DNA of 64,000 nucleotides from Rhodobacteraceae bacterium Alg238-R152 (GTDB lineage Bacteria > Pseudomonadota > Alphaproteobacteria > Rhodobacterales > Rhodobacteraceae): positions 62,001 through 126,000 of the forward strand of contig UNRJ01000004.1 in assembly GCA_900537125.1 (NCBI GenBank), written 5' to 3'. Made by a program: the position numbers and the translations under genes. Positions 1-10,554 of the stretch are shown here, in pieces; position 1 is the first letter of the stretch; each line of letters starts with the position of its first letter. The notes beneath the pieces were generated by a model. It did not search any database. It worked only from the letters and a program-made list of their open reading frames with translations, and was not told the origin of the DNA.

Positions 1-2
1 GC

Positions 3-1205
3 AGCTTGGTGTTGTGCCCGACACGAGAGTTGGCGGCGCAGGTTGCCGAGAACTTTGACACCTATTCCAAACACTTGAAACTGACCAAAGCGCTGTTGAT
101 TGGCGGGGTGAGCTTTAAGGAACAAGAGACAATCATCGACAAAGGTGTTGATGTTTTGATCGCGACACCGGGCCGATTGCTTGACCATTTCGAGCGCGGC
201 AAGCTGATCCTATCGGACGTAAAAGTCATGGTGGTTGATGAAGCCGACCGGATGCTGGATATGGGCTTCATCCCCGATATTGAACGCATCTTTGGGCTCA
301 CACCATTCACCCGCCAAACGCTGTTTTTCTCCGCCACTATGGCGCCAGAGATTGAGCGTATCACCAACACGTTCCTGTCCAACCCGGAACGGGTCGAAGT
401 GGCCCGTCAGGCGACCGCCAGCGAAACCATCGAGCAAGGCGTTGTCATGTTCAAGGCGTCGCGACGGGACCGTGAAGGCAGCGAAAAACGCAAGGCTCTC
501 CGCGCGATTATTGATGGGGAAGGTGACAAATGCACCAACGCCATCATTTTTTGCAATCGCAAAACGGATGTGGATATCACCGCCAAATCGTTGAAAAAAT
601 ACGGTTATGATGCGGCTCCAATCCACGGTGATTTGGATCAGTCCCAACGGACAAGAACGCTGGAAGCCTTCCGCAACGGTGGCTTGCGCATTCTGGTGGC
701 GTCAGATGTGGCGGCACGCGGACTTGACGTGCCAAGCGTCAGCCACGTGTTCAACTTCGACGTACCGGGCCATCCTGAAGACTATGTTCACCGCATTGGC
801 CGGACCGGCCGTGCAGGACGCGAAGGCACAGCAATTACCATTTGCAGTGGCCGGGACGAAAAGCAGTTTTCTGCGGTAGAGGCGCTGATCCAGAAAGAGA
901 TCACGCGTCTTGAAAACCCCGTTAAACCTACCGAACGCAAGCCGCGCAAAGCCAAAGAGGACGCATCTAAGCCAGCCGCGCCTACCGAGGTTGCAAAGCC
1001 GGCGACCGAGGACCGCCCTCAGCGCGAAGACCGGCCTCAACGCGAGGAGCGCGCGCAGCGGGACGACCGCGGTGGCAAATCTTCTCGGGGACGCAGTGGC
1101 CGTGGGCGCAACGATCGTCGCGACAACGGCAACAAAGTTGTCGGTATGGGAGATCACATGCCGGGCTTCATTGCCATGAGCTTTGACGAACGGCGCGGTC
1201 AGTAA
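3..1205 (+). CDS. DEAD-box RNA helicase, RhlE-like, 5' end outside window
   Basis: ATP-dependent RNA helicase of the cytoplasm, acting in RNA remodelling or decay. The reading frame is open to the left edge, and the first recognisable motif is Ia (PTRELAAQ), so the Q motif and Walker A lie upstream and no start codon can be assigned here. Visible in order: TPGR (motif Ib), VVDEADRMLDMG (Walker B/DEAD), FFSAT (motif III), IIFCNRK (IV), ARGLDVP (V) and HRIGRTGRAG (VI). A charged tail of about 90 residues follows, rich in Lys, Arg and Asp with RGRSGRGRNDRR-like stretches, as in many proteobacterial RhlE proteins where the tail binds RNA. A strong hairpin terminator follows. Family assignment is secure; the exact paralogue is not. 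Confidence 0.93.
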   Translation, partial: SLVLCPTRELAAQVAENFDTYSKHLKLTKALLIGGVSFKEQETIIDKGVDVLIATPGRLLDHFERGKLILSDVKVMVVDEADRMLDMGFIPDIERIFGLTPFTRQTLFFSATMAPEIERITNTFLSNPERVEVARQATASETIEQGVVMFKASRRDREGSEKRKALRAIIDGEGDKCTNAIIFCNRKTDVDITAKSLKKYGYDAAPIHGDLDQSQRTRTLEAFRNGGLRILVASDVAARGLDVPSVSHVFNFDVPGHPEDYVHRIGRTGRAGREGTAITICSGRDEKQFSAVEALIQKEITRLENPVKPTERKPRKAKEDASKPAAPTEVAKPATEDRPQREDRPQREERAQRDDRGGKSSRGRSGRGRNDRRDNGNKVVGMGDHMPGFIAMSFDERRGQ

Positions 1206-1228
1206 CCACTAATAATTCTACACCTCGC

Positions 1229-1258
1229 GAAAGGGCCCTTGTGGGCCCTTTCGTTTTT
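1229..1258 (+). terminator. Rho-independent terminator after the helicase
   Basis: A perfect 10-bp stem (GAAAGGGCCC / GGGCCCTTTC) with a 4-nt loop is followed by CGTTTTT. It sits 24 bases after the helicase stop. It also lies between convergent genes and could help terminate the minus-strand fosX transcript. Confidence 0.9.
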
Positions 1259-1263
1259 CCAGA

Positions 1264-1674
1264 TCACTCTGTGGCAGTCTTATAACGTCTCAATCGCTCT
1301 TGAAGTGTGCCGCTGTGCAATTCAAACAAGTGGTTGTCGTGATCATAGAAATAGAGGGAATTCCCTTCGCCGGAAACCCGGGAACGCCCTTCTTTCAGCT
1401 CTAGCCCCAGAGCCTGAATGCGCTGCAGTTTGCTGTCATACTCATCCAGCCCCATTTTGAAAGCGACGTGGTTGTAGCTTTTCTCTGGCAGCGGCTCACC
1501 TTGCATTGTGGCGACCCACACACCTCCGATGTCGAAAAACCGTTCTTTGGACAGGGAAAAGGTGTCCTCCCCGCTGTCATAGATCGGCGTCGCATCCAAC
1601 ACGTTTGTCAGGACCTCTTCCATCTTATCGAGGTTCTGCACAATGAAGGTAATGTGGCTAAGTCCTTGTGCCAA
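1264..1674 (-). CDS. fosX: FosX-like fosfomycin epoxide hydrolase (VOC family)
   Basis: Metal-dependent vicinal-oxygen-chelate enzyme; FosX opens the epoxide of fosfomycin with water. I place the start at a TTG preceded by GGAAGGGG at good spacing, giving 136 residues, close to the FosX length. With this start, residues His7 (GLSHITF), His69 (YNHVAF) and Glu118 (HLFELH) fall where the FosX metal ligands lie, and Glu44 (SLSKERFF) matches the FosX general base, as far as I recall the Listeria protein. The fold continues through GEGNSLYFYDHDNHLFELHSGTL. An ATG 78 bases further upstream would add 26 residues unlike the family and has no clear ribosome site. It is the last gene of the birA-coaX-rnj string. 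Natural substrate may be something other than fosfomycin. Confidence 0.82.
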   Translation of the reverse strand: MAQGLSHITFIVQNLDKMEEVLTNVLDATPIYDSGEDTFSLSKERFFDIGGVWVATMQGEPLPEKSYNHVAFKMGLDEYDSKLQRIQALGLELKEGRSRVSGEGNSLYFYDHDNHLFELHSGTLQERLRRYKTATE

Positions 1675-1774
1675 AACGCGCCCCTTCCAGATATCTCGCA
1701 AAGTGCTTGCTACCCTGCATCGGAGATAACTCCGGCGCAAGGCAGCGTTCACTTTAATCAGTGGATAGGTGCGA

Positions 1775-3439
1775 TCAGCTCAAGCGGCTGACAATCACTG
1801 TGACTTCCGGTTTTTTGCCAATCTCATCGCGTGCGGAGTTGCGCACGATGCGACGGATGTCGCCTTCGATCTTATCGTCATCTGACAACGTCTTCTCTTT
1901 GGCGCGACCCAGGAACTGGGTAACATCCGCTTCAAGCACATCAACCAACGGTGCTTGTGATCGGCCTATTTCTGGCAGCCCCATGAGCTCGCACCAGGCG
2001 TCACCCAACGGTTCGTCATCTTCGTCCAGAAGCACGGTCACAATCACATGGCCATTAAGCGCCATGCGGATGCGGTCCCGGATGATGCCATCCATAGCGC
2101 CAATCTGGGTGTTGCCATCCAGATAAGTGCGCCCGGTTTCAACATAGCCCGCAATCGAGGGCTGGTCGCCAGTCAGGTCCAGCATGGTGCCGTTCACTGC
2201 CACAATCGACGCACGGCCAGCCTCGCTGGCCAGTTTGGCATGTTCGCGCAGGTGACGGTGCTCACCGTGGTTAGGAATCACCATCTTTGGGTTCACAATT
2301 TCATGCAAACGCAACAGGTCCGGCCGGTTGGCGTGTCCAGACACGTGGTACTTGCCCGAGCTGTCATCCACCACATCCACACCCATCTCAGAGAATTGGT
2401 TGATGATGCGGAACACACCTTTTTCGTTGCCCGGAATGGTTTTTGAGCTGAACAGGAACAAGTCCCCTTCTTTCAGCGTGAGGCCATTGTATTTGCCGCG
2501 CGCGAGCTGTGCGCTGGCCGCGCGGCGTTCGCCTTGAGAGCCCGTGACGAGCAGCATCAGGTTTTCACGTGGGAGTGAGGCGGCATCTTCAGGGCTGACA
2601 ACCTTGGGGAAGTCCGTGAGAACACCCGTCTGCATTGAAGCTTCGATCATGCGCCGCATGGCGCGCCCCATAAGGCAAATTGACCGCCCTGCCCGTGCAC
2701 CGGCCTCAGCAAGTGTTTTTACACGGGCCACATTGGAAGCAAATGTGGTCGCGACCACCATATTCGGGGCGCTTGCGACCAGCTTTTCGATCTCTGGGCC
2801 AACGGAGGCCTCAGACCGGCCCGCATGGGGAGAGAAAACATTGGTACTATCACAGATCAGCGCTGTTACACCATCCTTGGACACTTCCGCCCAAAGCTCT
2901 GGATCAAACGGCTCTCCCACCAGTGGGGTTTCGTCTAGCTTGAAGTCGCCGGAGTGGATCACACGTCCAGCAGGCGTGTCGATCACCAATGCGGCACTTT
3001 CCGGGATGGAGTGGCTGATCGGCAAAAAGCCCACTTTGAAAGGACCAGCCTCGGTGGTTTCCGGCCATGCGGACACCGTGCGGATCATTTCTTCGGGCTG
3101 TCCGCGGTCCGCCATTTTGTGGCGAGCCAAATTGGCGGTGAAGGCGCGGGCGTATACCGGAACCTCAAGACGGTCCCAGTAGTGGCCAATGGCGCCAATG
3201 TGGTCTTCGTGACCGTGGGTGATGAACACCGCCTCAAGACGGTGTTTGTTTTCTTCCAGCCAACGGATGTCAGCAAAGATCAAATCCACACCGGGGCTGG
3301 TTTCCATGTCGGAAAAAGCCACGCCGATGTCGACGAGGATCAAACGCTCTTTGTCTGCGGGCCCAAAGCCATAGACATAGGCATTCATGCCAATTTCGCC
3401 GGAGCCGCCAAGCGGCAAATAAATCAAGCGGTCGCTCAT
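1775..3439 (-). CDS. rnj: Ribonuclease J
   Basis: Metallo-beta-lactamase/beta-CASP ribonuclease with 5'-3' exonuclease and endonuclease activity in mRNA turnover and rRNA maturation. At 554 residues it has family length. The zinc-binding HGHEDHIGAIGH begins at residue 75; HSGDFKLD and the later NHGEHRHLREH supply further ligands and the beta-CASP histidine. Its ATG overlaps the coaX stop by four bases (ATGA), so the two are translationally coupled. The coaX-rnj pairing is common in alphaproteobacteria. Identification is firm. Confidence 0.96.
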   Translation of the reverse strand: MSDRLIYLPLGGSGEIGMNAYVYGFGPADKERLILVDIGVAFSDMETSPGVDLIFADIRWLEENKHRLEAVFITHGHEDHIGAIGHYWDRLEVPVYARAFTANLARHKMADRGQPEEMIRTVSAWPETTEAGPFKVGFLPISHSIPESAALVIDTPAGRVIHSGDFKLDETPLVGEPFDPELWAEVSKDGVTALICDSTNVFSPHAGRSEASVGPEIEKLVASAPNMVVATTFASNVARVKTLAEAGARAGRSICLMGRAMRRMIEASMQTGVLTDFPKVVSPEDAASLPRENLMLLVTGSQGERRAASAQLARGKYNGLTLKEGDLFLFSSKTIPGNEKGVFRIINQFSEMGVDVVDDSSGKYHVSGHANRPDLLRLHEIVNPKMVIPNHGEHRHLREHAKLASEAGRASIVAVNGTMLDLTGDQPSIAGYVETGRTYLDGNTQIGAMDGIIRDRIRMALNGHVIVTVLLDEDDEPLGDAWCELMGLPEIGRSQAPLVDVLEADVTQFLGRAKEKTLSDDDKIEGDIRRIVRNSARDEIGKKPEVTVIVSRLS

Positions 3440-4212
3440 GCGCCCTGCTCCTTGTTGTGTGTATGGATCACGGTCAAGCCGTGCATCGTCAAATCGTCTT
3501 CGATGGTGTCAAACAGGCTGTCACCCTGCTCAAAGAGAGGCGCAAGTCCCCCTGTCCCCACCACTTTCATAGGTGCGCCGTACTCGGTTTTGATGCGCGC
3601 GATGATACCTTCAATGAGGCCGGTGTAGCCCCAGAACACCCCGGACTGGATACAGCCCACGGTGTTGGTTCCGATCACTTTTTCAGGTTGGCTGATGTCA
3701 ACGTGTGGCAAGGCGGCTGCTCCTGAGTGCAGCGCTTCCAGCGATAGGTTCACACCCGGGGCGATTACGCCGCCCACATATGCGCCGTCTTCAGCCACAA
3801 CGTCAAAGTTGGTTGCAGTGCCAAAATCGACAACCACCACATTGCCACCGTGACGTTCATAGGCTGCTACAGCATTTGCCAAGCGATCTGGGCCCGGTTG
3901 CGTGCCTTGGTCAACACGAGGCGCCACGGGCAGTTTGCAGTCCGGCTTGCCCACCACCAATGGACGGCAGTTAAAAAACCGATCCGCAAACACGCGCAGG
4001 TTAAAGACCACACGAGGCACGGTGGAAGAGATGATCACATCGGTGATATCCGCGTCGATGCCGTAGTGGTTGATCAGCGTGGAGTACCAGGTGAAATAGG
4101 CATCCGCCGTCCGCGCGTGGTGGGTCGATGTGCGCAGGGTGCAGAGGAATTTTTCCCCGTCCCAAATGGAGAACACAGTGTTGGTGTTGCCGCAGTCAAT
4201 GGCCAGAAGCAT
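3436..4212 (-). CDS. coaX: Type III pantothenate kinase
   Basis: First step of coenzyme A synthesis: phosphorylation of pantothenate by the ASKHA-fold CoaX family. The N-terminal phosphate loop DCGNTNT (residues 6-12), VVDFGTATNFD, and GGVIAPGVNLSLEALHSGAAALP are all present, and 258 residues is normal. It lies between birA and rnj and overlaps rnj by four bases. Together with biotin ligase this gives the end of the nuo cluster a cofactor-related flavour. Confidence 0.96.
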   Translation of the reverse strand: MLLAIDCGNTNTVFSIWDGEKFLCTLRTSTHHARTADAYFTWYSTLINHYGIDADITDVIISSTVPRVVFNLRVFADRFFNCRPLVVGKPDCKLPVAPRVDQGTQPGPDRLANAVAAYERHGGNVVVVDFGTATNFDVVAEDGAYVGGVIAPGVNLSLEALHSGAAALPHVDISQPEKVIGTNTVGCIQSGVFWGYTGLIEGIIARIKTEYGAPMKVVGTGGLAPLFEQGDSLFDTIEDDLTMHGLTVIHTHNKEQGA

Positions 4213-4236
4213 GGGTGAGATCCCCTTTCACGCGGA

Positions 4237-4989
4237 TCAGAAAAAGATATCTGCCGCGGGAATGGCCACGCGGCCTTTTGCGGTCTTCAACACGAGATTG
4301 CCCGCGCTGTCCACCGTTTCAAAGGTTCCGGTCGTTTCGTCACGGGTGGTACGTGCGGTGATGACCTCTCCAATACGTGCCGCGCGGGCAAGCCAGGCGG
4401 TGCGGATAGGTTCAAAACCATAGGTGACAAACTGGGCTTCCCACCGGGCGTAGGCCGCGGCAAGGGCGTCGAGGAACTCTTCAGGAGTGACAGAAGCGCC
4501 TGTTTCACTGAGCAGAGAGACCGGCGGCGTTGCTTGGATTTCCACCGCCCCCGTGGCAGGCGCATGGGCCAGGTTTACGCCAATACCAATGGCGATATGG
4601 CTGACGGCGCCGCCCGCCATACCCGCGCTTTCCAGAAGGATGCCTGCGACCTTACCGCCGTTCAACAGCACGTCGTTGGGCCATTTCAGCGCTAGGCCTT
4701 CGCCGCGTCCTGTAACCGCAACAAAGGCGTCATAGAGCGCGAGAGAAGCCACAAAGGAGCGCAGGGCCACTTGGTCTGGTGTTTCGGCGGGACGCATCAC
4801 CAGCGTGCCGGCAAAATTGCCGATTGGATCAACCCAGGCCCTACCGCGACGGCCCCGGCCTTGGGTTTGGCGCAGACCCAATATCCACTCCGGCCCAGCC
4901 AGCTGTGGTGCGATGCGGGCAGCTTCGGCATTGGTGCTGTCCACTTCGGCTAGCACGCGGCGACCGTATCCTTCAGGCCAAGTGTTCAT
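4237..4989 (-). CDS. birA: Biotin--[acetyl-CoA-carboxylase] ligase
   Basis: Attaches biotin to the carboxyl-carrier lysine of biotin-dependent carboxylases, here probably including the 3-methylcrotonyl-CoA carboxylase at 25325-28967. The ATP/biotin loop TQGRGRRGRAW lies at about residues 42-52, and KWPNDVLLNGGKVAGILLES is intact. There is no N-terminal winged-helix domain, so it is a monofunctional ligase and not a repressor. I chose the ATG at 4989 (MNTWPEGYG) because the extra 22 residues of the longer frame do not look like BirA. A birA homologue downstream of the complex I genes is also known in Paracoccus. Confidence 0.93.
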   Translation of the reverse strand: MNTWPEGYGRRVLAEVDSTNAEAARIAPQLAGPEWILGLRQTQGRGRRGRAWVDPIGNFAGTLVMRPAETPDQVALRSFVASLALYDAFVAVTGRGEGLALKWPNDVLLNGGKVAGILLESAGMAGGAVSHIAIGIGVNLAHAPATGAVEIQATPPVSLLSETGASVTPEEFLDALAAAYARWEAQFVTYGFEPIRTAWLARAARIGEVITARTTRDETTGTFETVDSAGNLVLKTAKGRVAIPAADIFF

Positions 4990-5071
4990 ATCAGGGTGAT
5001 CTTTCAACGGTTGGTCAAAACAGCAACGCGCCCCAGTGGGGCGCGTCACGTTCAATTGCTTATCTGTGCGA

Positions 5072-6514
5072 TCAATGTGGCATCAAAGCGGCCGCAGCAG
5101 CCTGAGCGGCTGCATCCACTCCAAAGAAGTTGACGATGCCAAGCAGCATGATCGCCGCACTGGCCATCAGCAACACCTGCTGCACCAAGGAGCGCGGCGC
5201 ATCCAGAGCGTCACCCTCTTTGCCAAAGTACATGTAGAACACAATGCGCAGGTAATAGAACGCGCCAATGACAGAGGCCACAACACCGGCAATTGCCAGC
5301 CATGCCAGACCACCTTCATAGGCAGCACGCAGCACGTAGAGTTTACCAAAGAAGCCAAGGAACGGCGGCACACCTGCCAGAGAGAACATAAGGAACAAGA
5401 GTGCAAGCGCCCGGCCGGAAGATTGCTTGCTGTACATGTTCAGCGAGGCGATATCGGTCACAGGCTGGCCGTCTTTTTCCATCGACAGGATGAAGGCAAA
5501 TGTTCCGACATTCATGGTCACGTAGATCGCCATGTAAACCAGCATCGCTTCGACCCCCAGAGCCGTACCGGCAGCAAGGCCCATCAACGCATACCCCATG
5601 TGGGCAATGGAGGAGTACGCCATCAGGCGTTTGATGTTGGTTTGACCAATTGCAGCCACAGCGCCGAGGAACATAGACAGCACAGACAGCAGCGCAATGA
5701 TCTGTTGCCAGTCACCAACCACACCACCAAAGGCATCAAACAGCACGCGGGCAAACAGGCCCATCGCGGCGAGTTTTGGCGCGGTGGCAAAGAAGGCGGT
5801 GATCGGGGTTGGCGCGCCTTCATATACATCCGGTGTCCACATGTGAAACGGCACGGCGGAAACTTTGAACGCGAGGCCGGAAATCACGAAGGTCAGACCA
5901 AACAGCAGACCCAGCGGGGCGTGGCCGTGACCTACCGCCTCGACGATGCCCGCAAAGGTGGTCGTGCCAGCAAAGCCATAAACCAACGAAGACCCGTAGA
6001 GCAGTAGCCCAGAAGAGAGTGCGCCAAGCAGGAAGTATTTCATGCCCGCTTCGGTGGATTTCACACCATCGCGGCGCAGCGTGGCCACCACGTAGAGCGA
6101 CAGCGACTGCAACTCGAGGCCCATGTAGAGCGCCATCAGATCGCCCGCAGACACCATGGTCATCATACCCACCATGGCGAGCGCCACGAGGATTGGGTAC
6201 TCAAACCGCAGCATGTTGCGGCGCTGCATGTAGTCCGCCCCCATCACGAGCACTGCGGCACCGGCAAGAAGCATCGCCACTTTGGCAAAGCGGGAGAAGG
6301 CGTCGTCGTGGAACATGCCGTTGAAGGCGATGTTTTCACCCTCGCCAGAGATGCCGATCCACACAGCGAGGATCGCAAACACTCCTGCGGTCAGCCATGT
6401 CAGCATCGGCGCCATTTTGTCCTTGCCGGTATAGACCACTGCAAGCAGTGCCAGCATGGCATAAATCGCCAGCAGGATTTCCGGCAAGATGATATTCAGG
6501 TCAGCCTGGATCAT
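5072..6514 (-). CDS. nuoN: NADH-quinone oxidoreductase subunit N
   Basis: Antiporter-like proton-pumping membrane subunit of complex I. At 480 residues it has about 14 hydrophobic segments, with conserved features such as [12 protein letters not shown] (channel glutamate region), [18 protein letters not shown] and [15 protein letters not shown]. It is the last nuo gene, 14 bases after nuoM, and is followed by birA after about 80 bases. Confidence 0.97.
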   Translation of the reverse strand: MIQADLNIILPEILLAIYAMLALLAVVYTGKDKMAPMLTWLTAGVFAILAVWIGISGEGENIAFNGMFHDDAFSRFAKVAMLLAGAAVLVMGADYMQRRNMLRFEYPILVALAMVGMMTMVSAGDLMALYMGLELQSLSLYVVATLRRDGVKSTEAGMKYFLLGALSSGLLLYGSSLVYGFAGTTTFAGIVEAVGHGHAPLGLLFGLTFVISGLAFKVSAVPFHMWTPDVYEGAPTPITAFFATAPKLAAMGLFARVLFDAFGGVVGDWQQIIALLSVLSMFLGAVAAIGQTNIKRLMAYSSIAHMGYALMGLAAGTALGVEAMLVYMAIYVTMNVGTFAFILSMEKDGQPVTDIASLNMYSKQSSGRALALLFLMFSLAGVPPFLGFFGKLYVLRAAYEGGLAWLAIAGVVASVIGAFYYLRIVFYMYFGKEGDALDAPRSLVQQVLLMASAAIMLLGIVNFFGVDAAAQAAAAALMPH

Positions 6515-6528
6515 ATCTCAAGCGCTCC

Positions 6529-8073
6529 TTAGTGCGATGCCGTCTGGCTGGCGGAAGCGCCATGAGCCAGTGCGGTGTCATAGTTTGAAATCAGGTTCTC
6601 GACCGAGGGACCAATGATGTCGGTGACCAGCGATGGGTACACACCCAAGATCAATGTCATTGCCACCAATGGGGCAAAGATCATTTTTTCGCGGCGGGTC
6701 ATGTCGCTGATGATCTTCAAGCTTTCTTTGATCAGATCACCCATCACCACGCGGCGGTAGAGCCACAGCGCATAGGCTGCCGACAAGATCACGCCAGAGG
6801 TGGCGATCAGAGCCACCCAAGTGTTGACTTGGAACACACCCATCAAGGTCAGGAATTCACCGACAAAGCCAGAAGTGCCCGGCAGGCCAACGTTGGCCAT
6901 GGTGAAGAACATAAAGATCAGCGCATAGGCTGGCATGCGGTTCACAAGACCACCGTAGGCGTCGATCTCGCGGGTGTGCATGCGGTCGTAGATCACGCCA
7001 ACACACAGGAAGAGCGCGCCGGAGATGAAGCCGTGGCTGATCATCTGAAAGATCGCGCCGTCGATGCCTTGCTGGTTGGCCGCAAAGATACCCATGGTCA
7101 CATAGCCCATGTGCGCCACCGAGGAATAGGCAATCAGCTTCTTCATGTCTTCCTGAACAAAGGCGACCAGCGATGTGTAGACAATCGCAATAGCCGACAT
7201 CCACATCACCAGCGGTGTCATGACCTCGGCGCCAATTGGGAACATCGGCAAGCTGAAGCGCAGGAAGCCATAGCCGCCCATCTTCAACAGGATGGCCGCA
7301 AGAACAACGGAACCGGCTGTCGGTGCCTGAACGTGGGCATCCGGCAACCAGGTGTGAACCGGCCACATTGGCATTTTCACCGCGAAAGAGGCGAAGAAGG
7401 CCAGGAACATGATGGTCTGCATACCGCCGATCACTGTGATGCCCATGACGCTCATGGTTTCCGATGCAAACTCATGTGCCATCAGTGTTGGAATGTCGGT
7501 GGTGCCCGCATTCACAAACATCGCCACCATCGCCACCAGCATCAGCACGGAACCAAGGAAGGTGTAGAGGAAGAACTTGAACGAGGCGTAGATGCGGTTG
7601 GCGCCGCCCCAGATCCCGATGATCAGGAACATTGGGATCAGCCCTGCTTCGAAGAACAGATAGAAGAGCACCAGATCCAGCGCCATGAACACGCCAAGCA
7701 TCAGCGTTTCCAGCAGCAGGAAGGCAATCATATATTCCTTCACGCGGGACTTTACGTCCCACGATGCCCAGATCACCAGCGGCATCATGAAGGTTGTAAG
7801 CATGACAAACAGCACCGAAATGCCATCCACACCCATCTTATATTTCAGCCCCATCAGCCAGTCACGTTCTTCGACAAACTGAAAGCCGGTGTTGTTTGGA
7901 TCAAATCCTGCCAACACAAAGAGAGACACTAGGAAGGTAATGACGGTCGCGGTCATGGCAACGCGTTTGGCGTTGCGCTGAGCCATTTCATCTTCGCCGC
8001 GCAGAAAGACCAGTAAGATCAAAGCTGCAAAGGTCGGGATAAATGTGACCAAGGAGAGCAAGCTGTCGTTCAT
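6529..8073 (-). CDS. nuoM: NADH-quinone oxidoreductase subunit M
   Basis: Antiporter-like proton-translocating subunit of complex I, 514 residues. The key glutamate occurs in [18 protein letters not shown], the mid-membrane lysine/histidine region in [23 protein letters not shown], and the second channel region in [16 protein letters not shown]. The start is the ATG at 8073, which shares its A with the nuoL stop (TAATG). A longer open frame upstream only reads through the end of nuoL. Confidence 0.97.
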   Translation of the reverse strand: MNDSLLSLVTFIPTFAALILLVFLRGEDEMAQRNAKRVAMTATVITFLVSLFVLAGFDPNNTGFQFVEERDWLMGLKYKMGVDGISVLFVMLTTFMMPLVIWASWDVKSRVKEYMIAFLLLETLMLGVFMALDLVLFYLFFEAGLIPMFLIIGIWGGANRIYASFKFFLYTFLGSVLMLVAMVAMFVNAGTTDIPTLMAHEFASETMSVMGITVIGGMQTIMFLAFFASFAVKMPMWPVHTWLPDAHVQAPTAGSVVLAAILLKMGGYGFLRFSLPMFPIGAEVMTPLVMWMSAIAIVYTSLVAFVQEDMKKLIAYSSVAHMGYVTMGIFAANQQGIDGAIFQMISHGFISGALFLCVGVIYDRMHTREIDAYGGLVNRMPAYALIFMFFTMANVGLPGTSGFVGEFLTLMGVFQVNTWVALIATSGVILSAAYALWLYRRVVMGDLIKESLKIISDMTRREKMIFAPLVAMTLILGVYPSLVTDIIGPSVENLISNYDTALAHGASASQTASH

Positions 8074-10205
8074 TAGTGCGCTCCTCCGCTGAGCGTCATC
8101 AAGGTGATGAGGGCAACGATGCCGATCACCATGGCAAGGGCATAAGTAAAGACGTAGCCGGTTTGGGCGCGACCCGCGAGACGGGTCACCCAAGGCACAA
8201 AGCCCATGGCAACACCGTTGAGAGAGCCGTCAATCACATCGCCATCACCGCGTTTCCAGAGGAACCGGCCGATGGCAGCTGCTGGGCGCACTAACAAGAA
8301 GTCGTAAGCCTCGTCGAAATACCACTTGTTCAAGAGGAACAGGTAGAGTGGACGCTGTGCGGCTGCGAGACGTGCGGGCATGGACGGGTTCCAGATGTAG
8401 AACCAAAGCGCAAACACCAAACCGATGACCATGGCGATGAAGGGGCTGACCTTGACCCATTTCGGAGCATGGTGCGCATCATCCATCACGTGGTTGTCTG
8501 GGTGGGTGAACACTGCACCTTTGGGCGCTTCGCCATGGTGCGTTGCTTTCACTGCGGCATGGGATGGATCGTCATGCGTTGTGGCATGATCATCCTCATG
8601 AGCCTCTTCTGTTGCGACATCGTCACCATGCCCTGCCTCTTCGCCGTGACCTTCACTGCTTTCCGCATGGTGTGAAGGAACGCCGTAGAATTTGTTCACA
8701 GTGTCATGGTCGCCAAAGAAGGAGCCAAACCAGATCATCCCGGCAAATATCGCGCCCAAGGACAGAACCCCAAGTGGGATCAACATAACCATCGGGCTTT
8801 CATGCGCGTGGTCGTGGGTGTGCTTGTTGCCGCGCGCCTCGCCGTAGAAAGTCAGGAAGATCAGGCGCCAGCTGTAGAAGCTGGTGAACAGCGCAGCAAT
8901 AACCAGCATCCAGAAGCCGTAGCCGCCTGCTGTGCCCGCCCAAGCGCTCTCAATGATTGCGTCTTTGGAGAGGAAACCCGCGAAGCCGATATGGGTCAAT
9001 GGAATACCAACACCGGTGATGGCCAGCGTACCAATCATCATCGCCGCAAAGGTGTATGGAATCTTCTTACGCAGACCGCCGTAGTTGCGCATGTCCTGTT
9101 CGTGGTGCATCGCGTGGATCACCGAGCCTGCACCCAAGAAGAGCATCGCTTTGAAAAATGCGTGGGTGAAGAGGTGGAACATGGCTGCGGAATAAACGCC
9201 CACACCTGCCGCTACAAACATGTAGCCAAGCTGGGACATGGTTGAATAGGCGATCACACGTTTGATGTCGTTCTGCACAAGACCGATGGTGGCCGCGACA
9301 AAGGCAGTCGAAGCGCCAATGAAAACGATAAACGCTTTGGTGTCACCCGCGTATTCGATCAGCGGCGACATGCGGGACACAAGGAAGACACCGGCAGTCA
9401 CCATGGTTGCGGCGTGGATCAGAGCTGACACAGGCGTCGGGCCTTCCATCGCGTCCGGCAACCAAGTGTGCAGGAAGAGCTGTGCAGATTTACCCATCGC
9501 GCCGATGAACAGCAGGAAGGCAATCAGGTTGGCCGCGTTCCAATCACGCCACAGGAAGTGCAATTCCATCTCGGCCAGTGCAGGAGCGGCAGCAAAGATG
9601 TCGTCAAACTTGATGCTGTCGGTCAGCATGTAGATTGCGAAGATGCCCAGCAGGAAGCCAAAGTCACCCACGCGGTTGACCACAAAGGCTTTGATCGCAG
9701 CAGCGTTGGCTGACGGCTTTTTGTAGTAGAAGCCGATGAGCAAGTAAGACGCGACGCCCACACCTTCCCAGCCGAAGAACATCTGCAAGAGGTTGTCGGC
9801 GGTCACCAGCATCAACATGGTGAAGGTAAAGAACGACAGGTAGGCGAAGAAACGCGCCTTGTAGTTCTCGTCTTCTGTCCAATGCTCGTCATGCGCCATG
9901 TAGCCAATTGAGTAAAGGTGCACGAGGGCAGAGACCGAGGTCACCACAATCAACATGATCGCCGTCAGACGATCCACCCGGATTGACCAGGCGGTGTCCA
10001 GGTGACCGGACTGAATGAAGTCCAGAACGTGGATTTGTTTGACCTGCGAGGCATCAAGGCCAAGAAACACAATCCAGCTCAGCAGACAGGCCCAGAACAG
10101 GATGGCCGTTGTCAGGTATTGCGCGGCTTTCTCGCCGATCAACCGCCAACCGAACCCGGCGATCAGGGCGCCAAGGAGCGGCCCAAAGAGAATAAACGTT
10201 TCCAT
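8073..10205 (-). CDS. nuoL: NADH-quinone oxidoreductase subunit L
   Basis: Distal antiporter-like subunit of complex I whose C-terminal amphipathic helix runs along the arm; 710 residues. Conserved parts include [50 protein letters not shown] and [13 protein letters not shown]. Residues about 510-580 form a hydrophilic insert very rich in His, Asp and Glu between the late membrane helices. The E. coli protein (about 613 residues) is shorter, while Paracoccus/Rhodobacter-type NuoL is about 700, so the length is normal for the lineage. Confidence 0.97.
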   Translation of the reverse strand: METFILFGPLLGALIAGFGWRLIGEKAAQYLTTAILFWACLLSWIVFLGLDASQVKQIHVLDFIQSGHLDTAWSIRVDRLTAIMLIVVTSVSALVHLYSIGYMAHDEHWTEDENYKARFFAYLSFFTFTMLMLVTADNLLQMFFGWEGVGVASYLLIGFYYKKPSANAAAIKAFVVNRVGDFGFLLGIFAIYMLTDSIKFDDIFAAAPALAEMELHFLWRDWNAANLIAFLLFIGAMGKSAQLFLHTWLPDAMEGPTPVSALIHAATMVTAGVFLVSRMSPLIEYAGDTKAFIVFIGASTAFVAATIGLVQNDIKRVIAYSTMSQLGYMFVAAGVGVYSAAMFHLFTHAFFKAMLFLGAGSVIHAMHHEQDMRNYGGLRKKIPYTFAAMMIGTLAITGVGIPLTHIGFAGFLSKDAIIESAWAGTAGGYGFWMLVIAALFTSFYSWRLIFLTFYGEARGNKHTHDHAHESPMVMLIPLGVLSLGAIFAGMIWFGSFFGDHDTVNKFYGVPSHHAESSEGHGEEAGHGDDVATEEAHEDDHATTHDDPSHAAVKATHHGEAPKGAVFTHPDNHVMDDAHHAPKWVKVSPFIAMVIGLVFALWFYIWNPSMPARLAAAQRPLYLFLLNKWYFDEAYDFLLVRPAAAIGRFLWKRGDGDVIDGSLNGVAMGFVPWVTRLAGRAQTGYVFTYALAMVIGIVALITLMTLSGGAH

Positions 10206-10211
10206 GATCGT

Positions 10212-10517
10212 TTAGCCTTTCATCACGTTGACGTCTTCGACCGCAATCGAACCACGGTTCCGGAAGAAGGAGACCAGGATCGCAAGGCCAATGGCCGCTT
10301 CCGCTGCGGCGACGGTCATCACAAAGAGCGCAAAGACCTGTCCTGTGAGATCACCCAGAAAGGACGAAAACGCCACAAGGTTGATGTTCACAGACAGCAG
10401 GATAAGCTCAATCGACATCAACAAAATGATGATGTTCTTCCGGTTCAGGAAGAGGCCAAAAATGCCAATGACAAACAATGTCGCGGCAACGCCTAGGTAG
10501 TGTTCCAAACCAATCAT
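10212..10517 (-). CDS. nuoK: NADH-quinone oxidoreductase subunit K
   Basis: Small three-helix membrane subunit of complex I (101 residues). The two conserved membrane glutamates are visible in [20 protein letters not shown] and [15 protein letters not shown]. It lies between nuoJ (37-base gap) and nuoL (6-base gap). Confidence 0.97.
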   Translation of the reverse strand: MIGLEHYLGVAATLFVIGIFGLFLNRKNIIILLMSIELILLSVNINLVAFSSFLGDLTGQVFALFVMTVAAAEAAIGLAILVSFFRNRGSIAVEDVNVMKG

Positions 10518-10554
10518 ATTTGGTCCCTCGGTTCTTTTTTCTCTTCCGGGGGGC

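Noticed and set aside
6829-7932. Open frame of 367 codons on the plus strand opposite nuoM
   Set aside because: His/Gln-rich translation with no domain; it mirrors the hydrophobic codons of nuoM.
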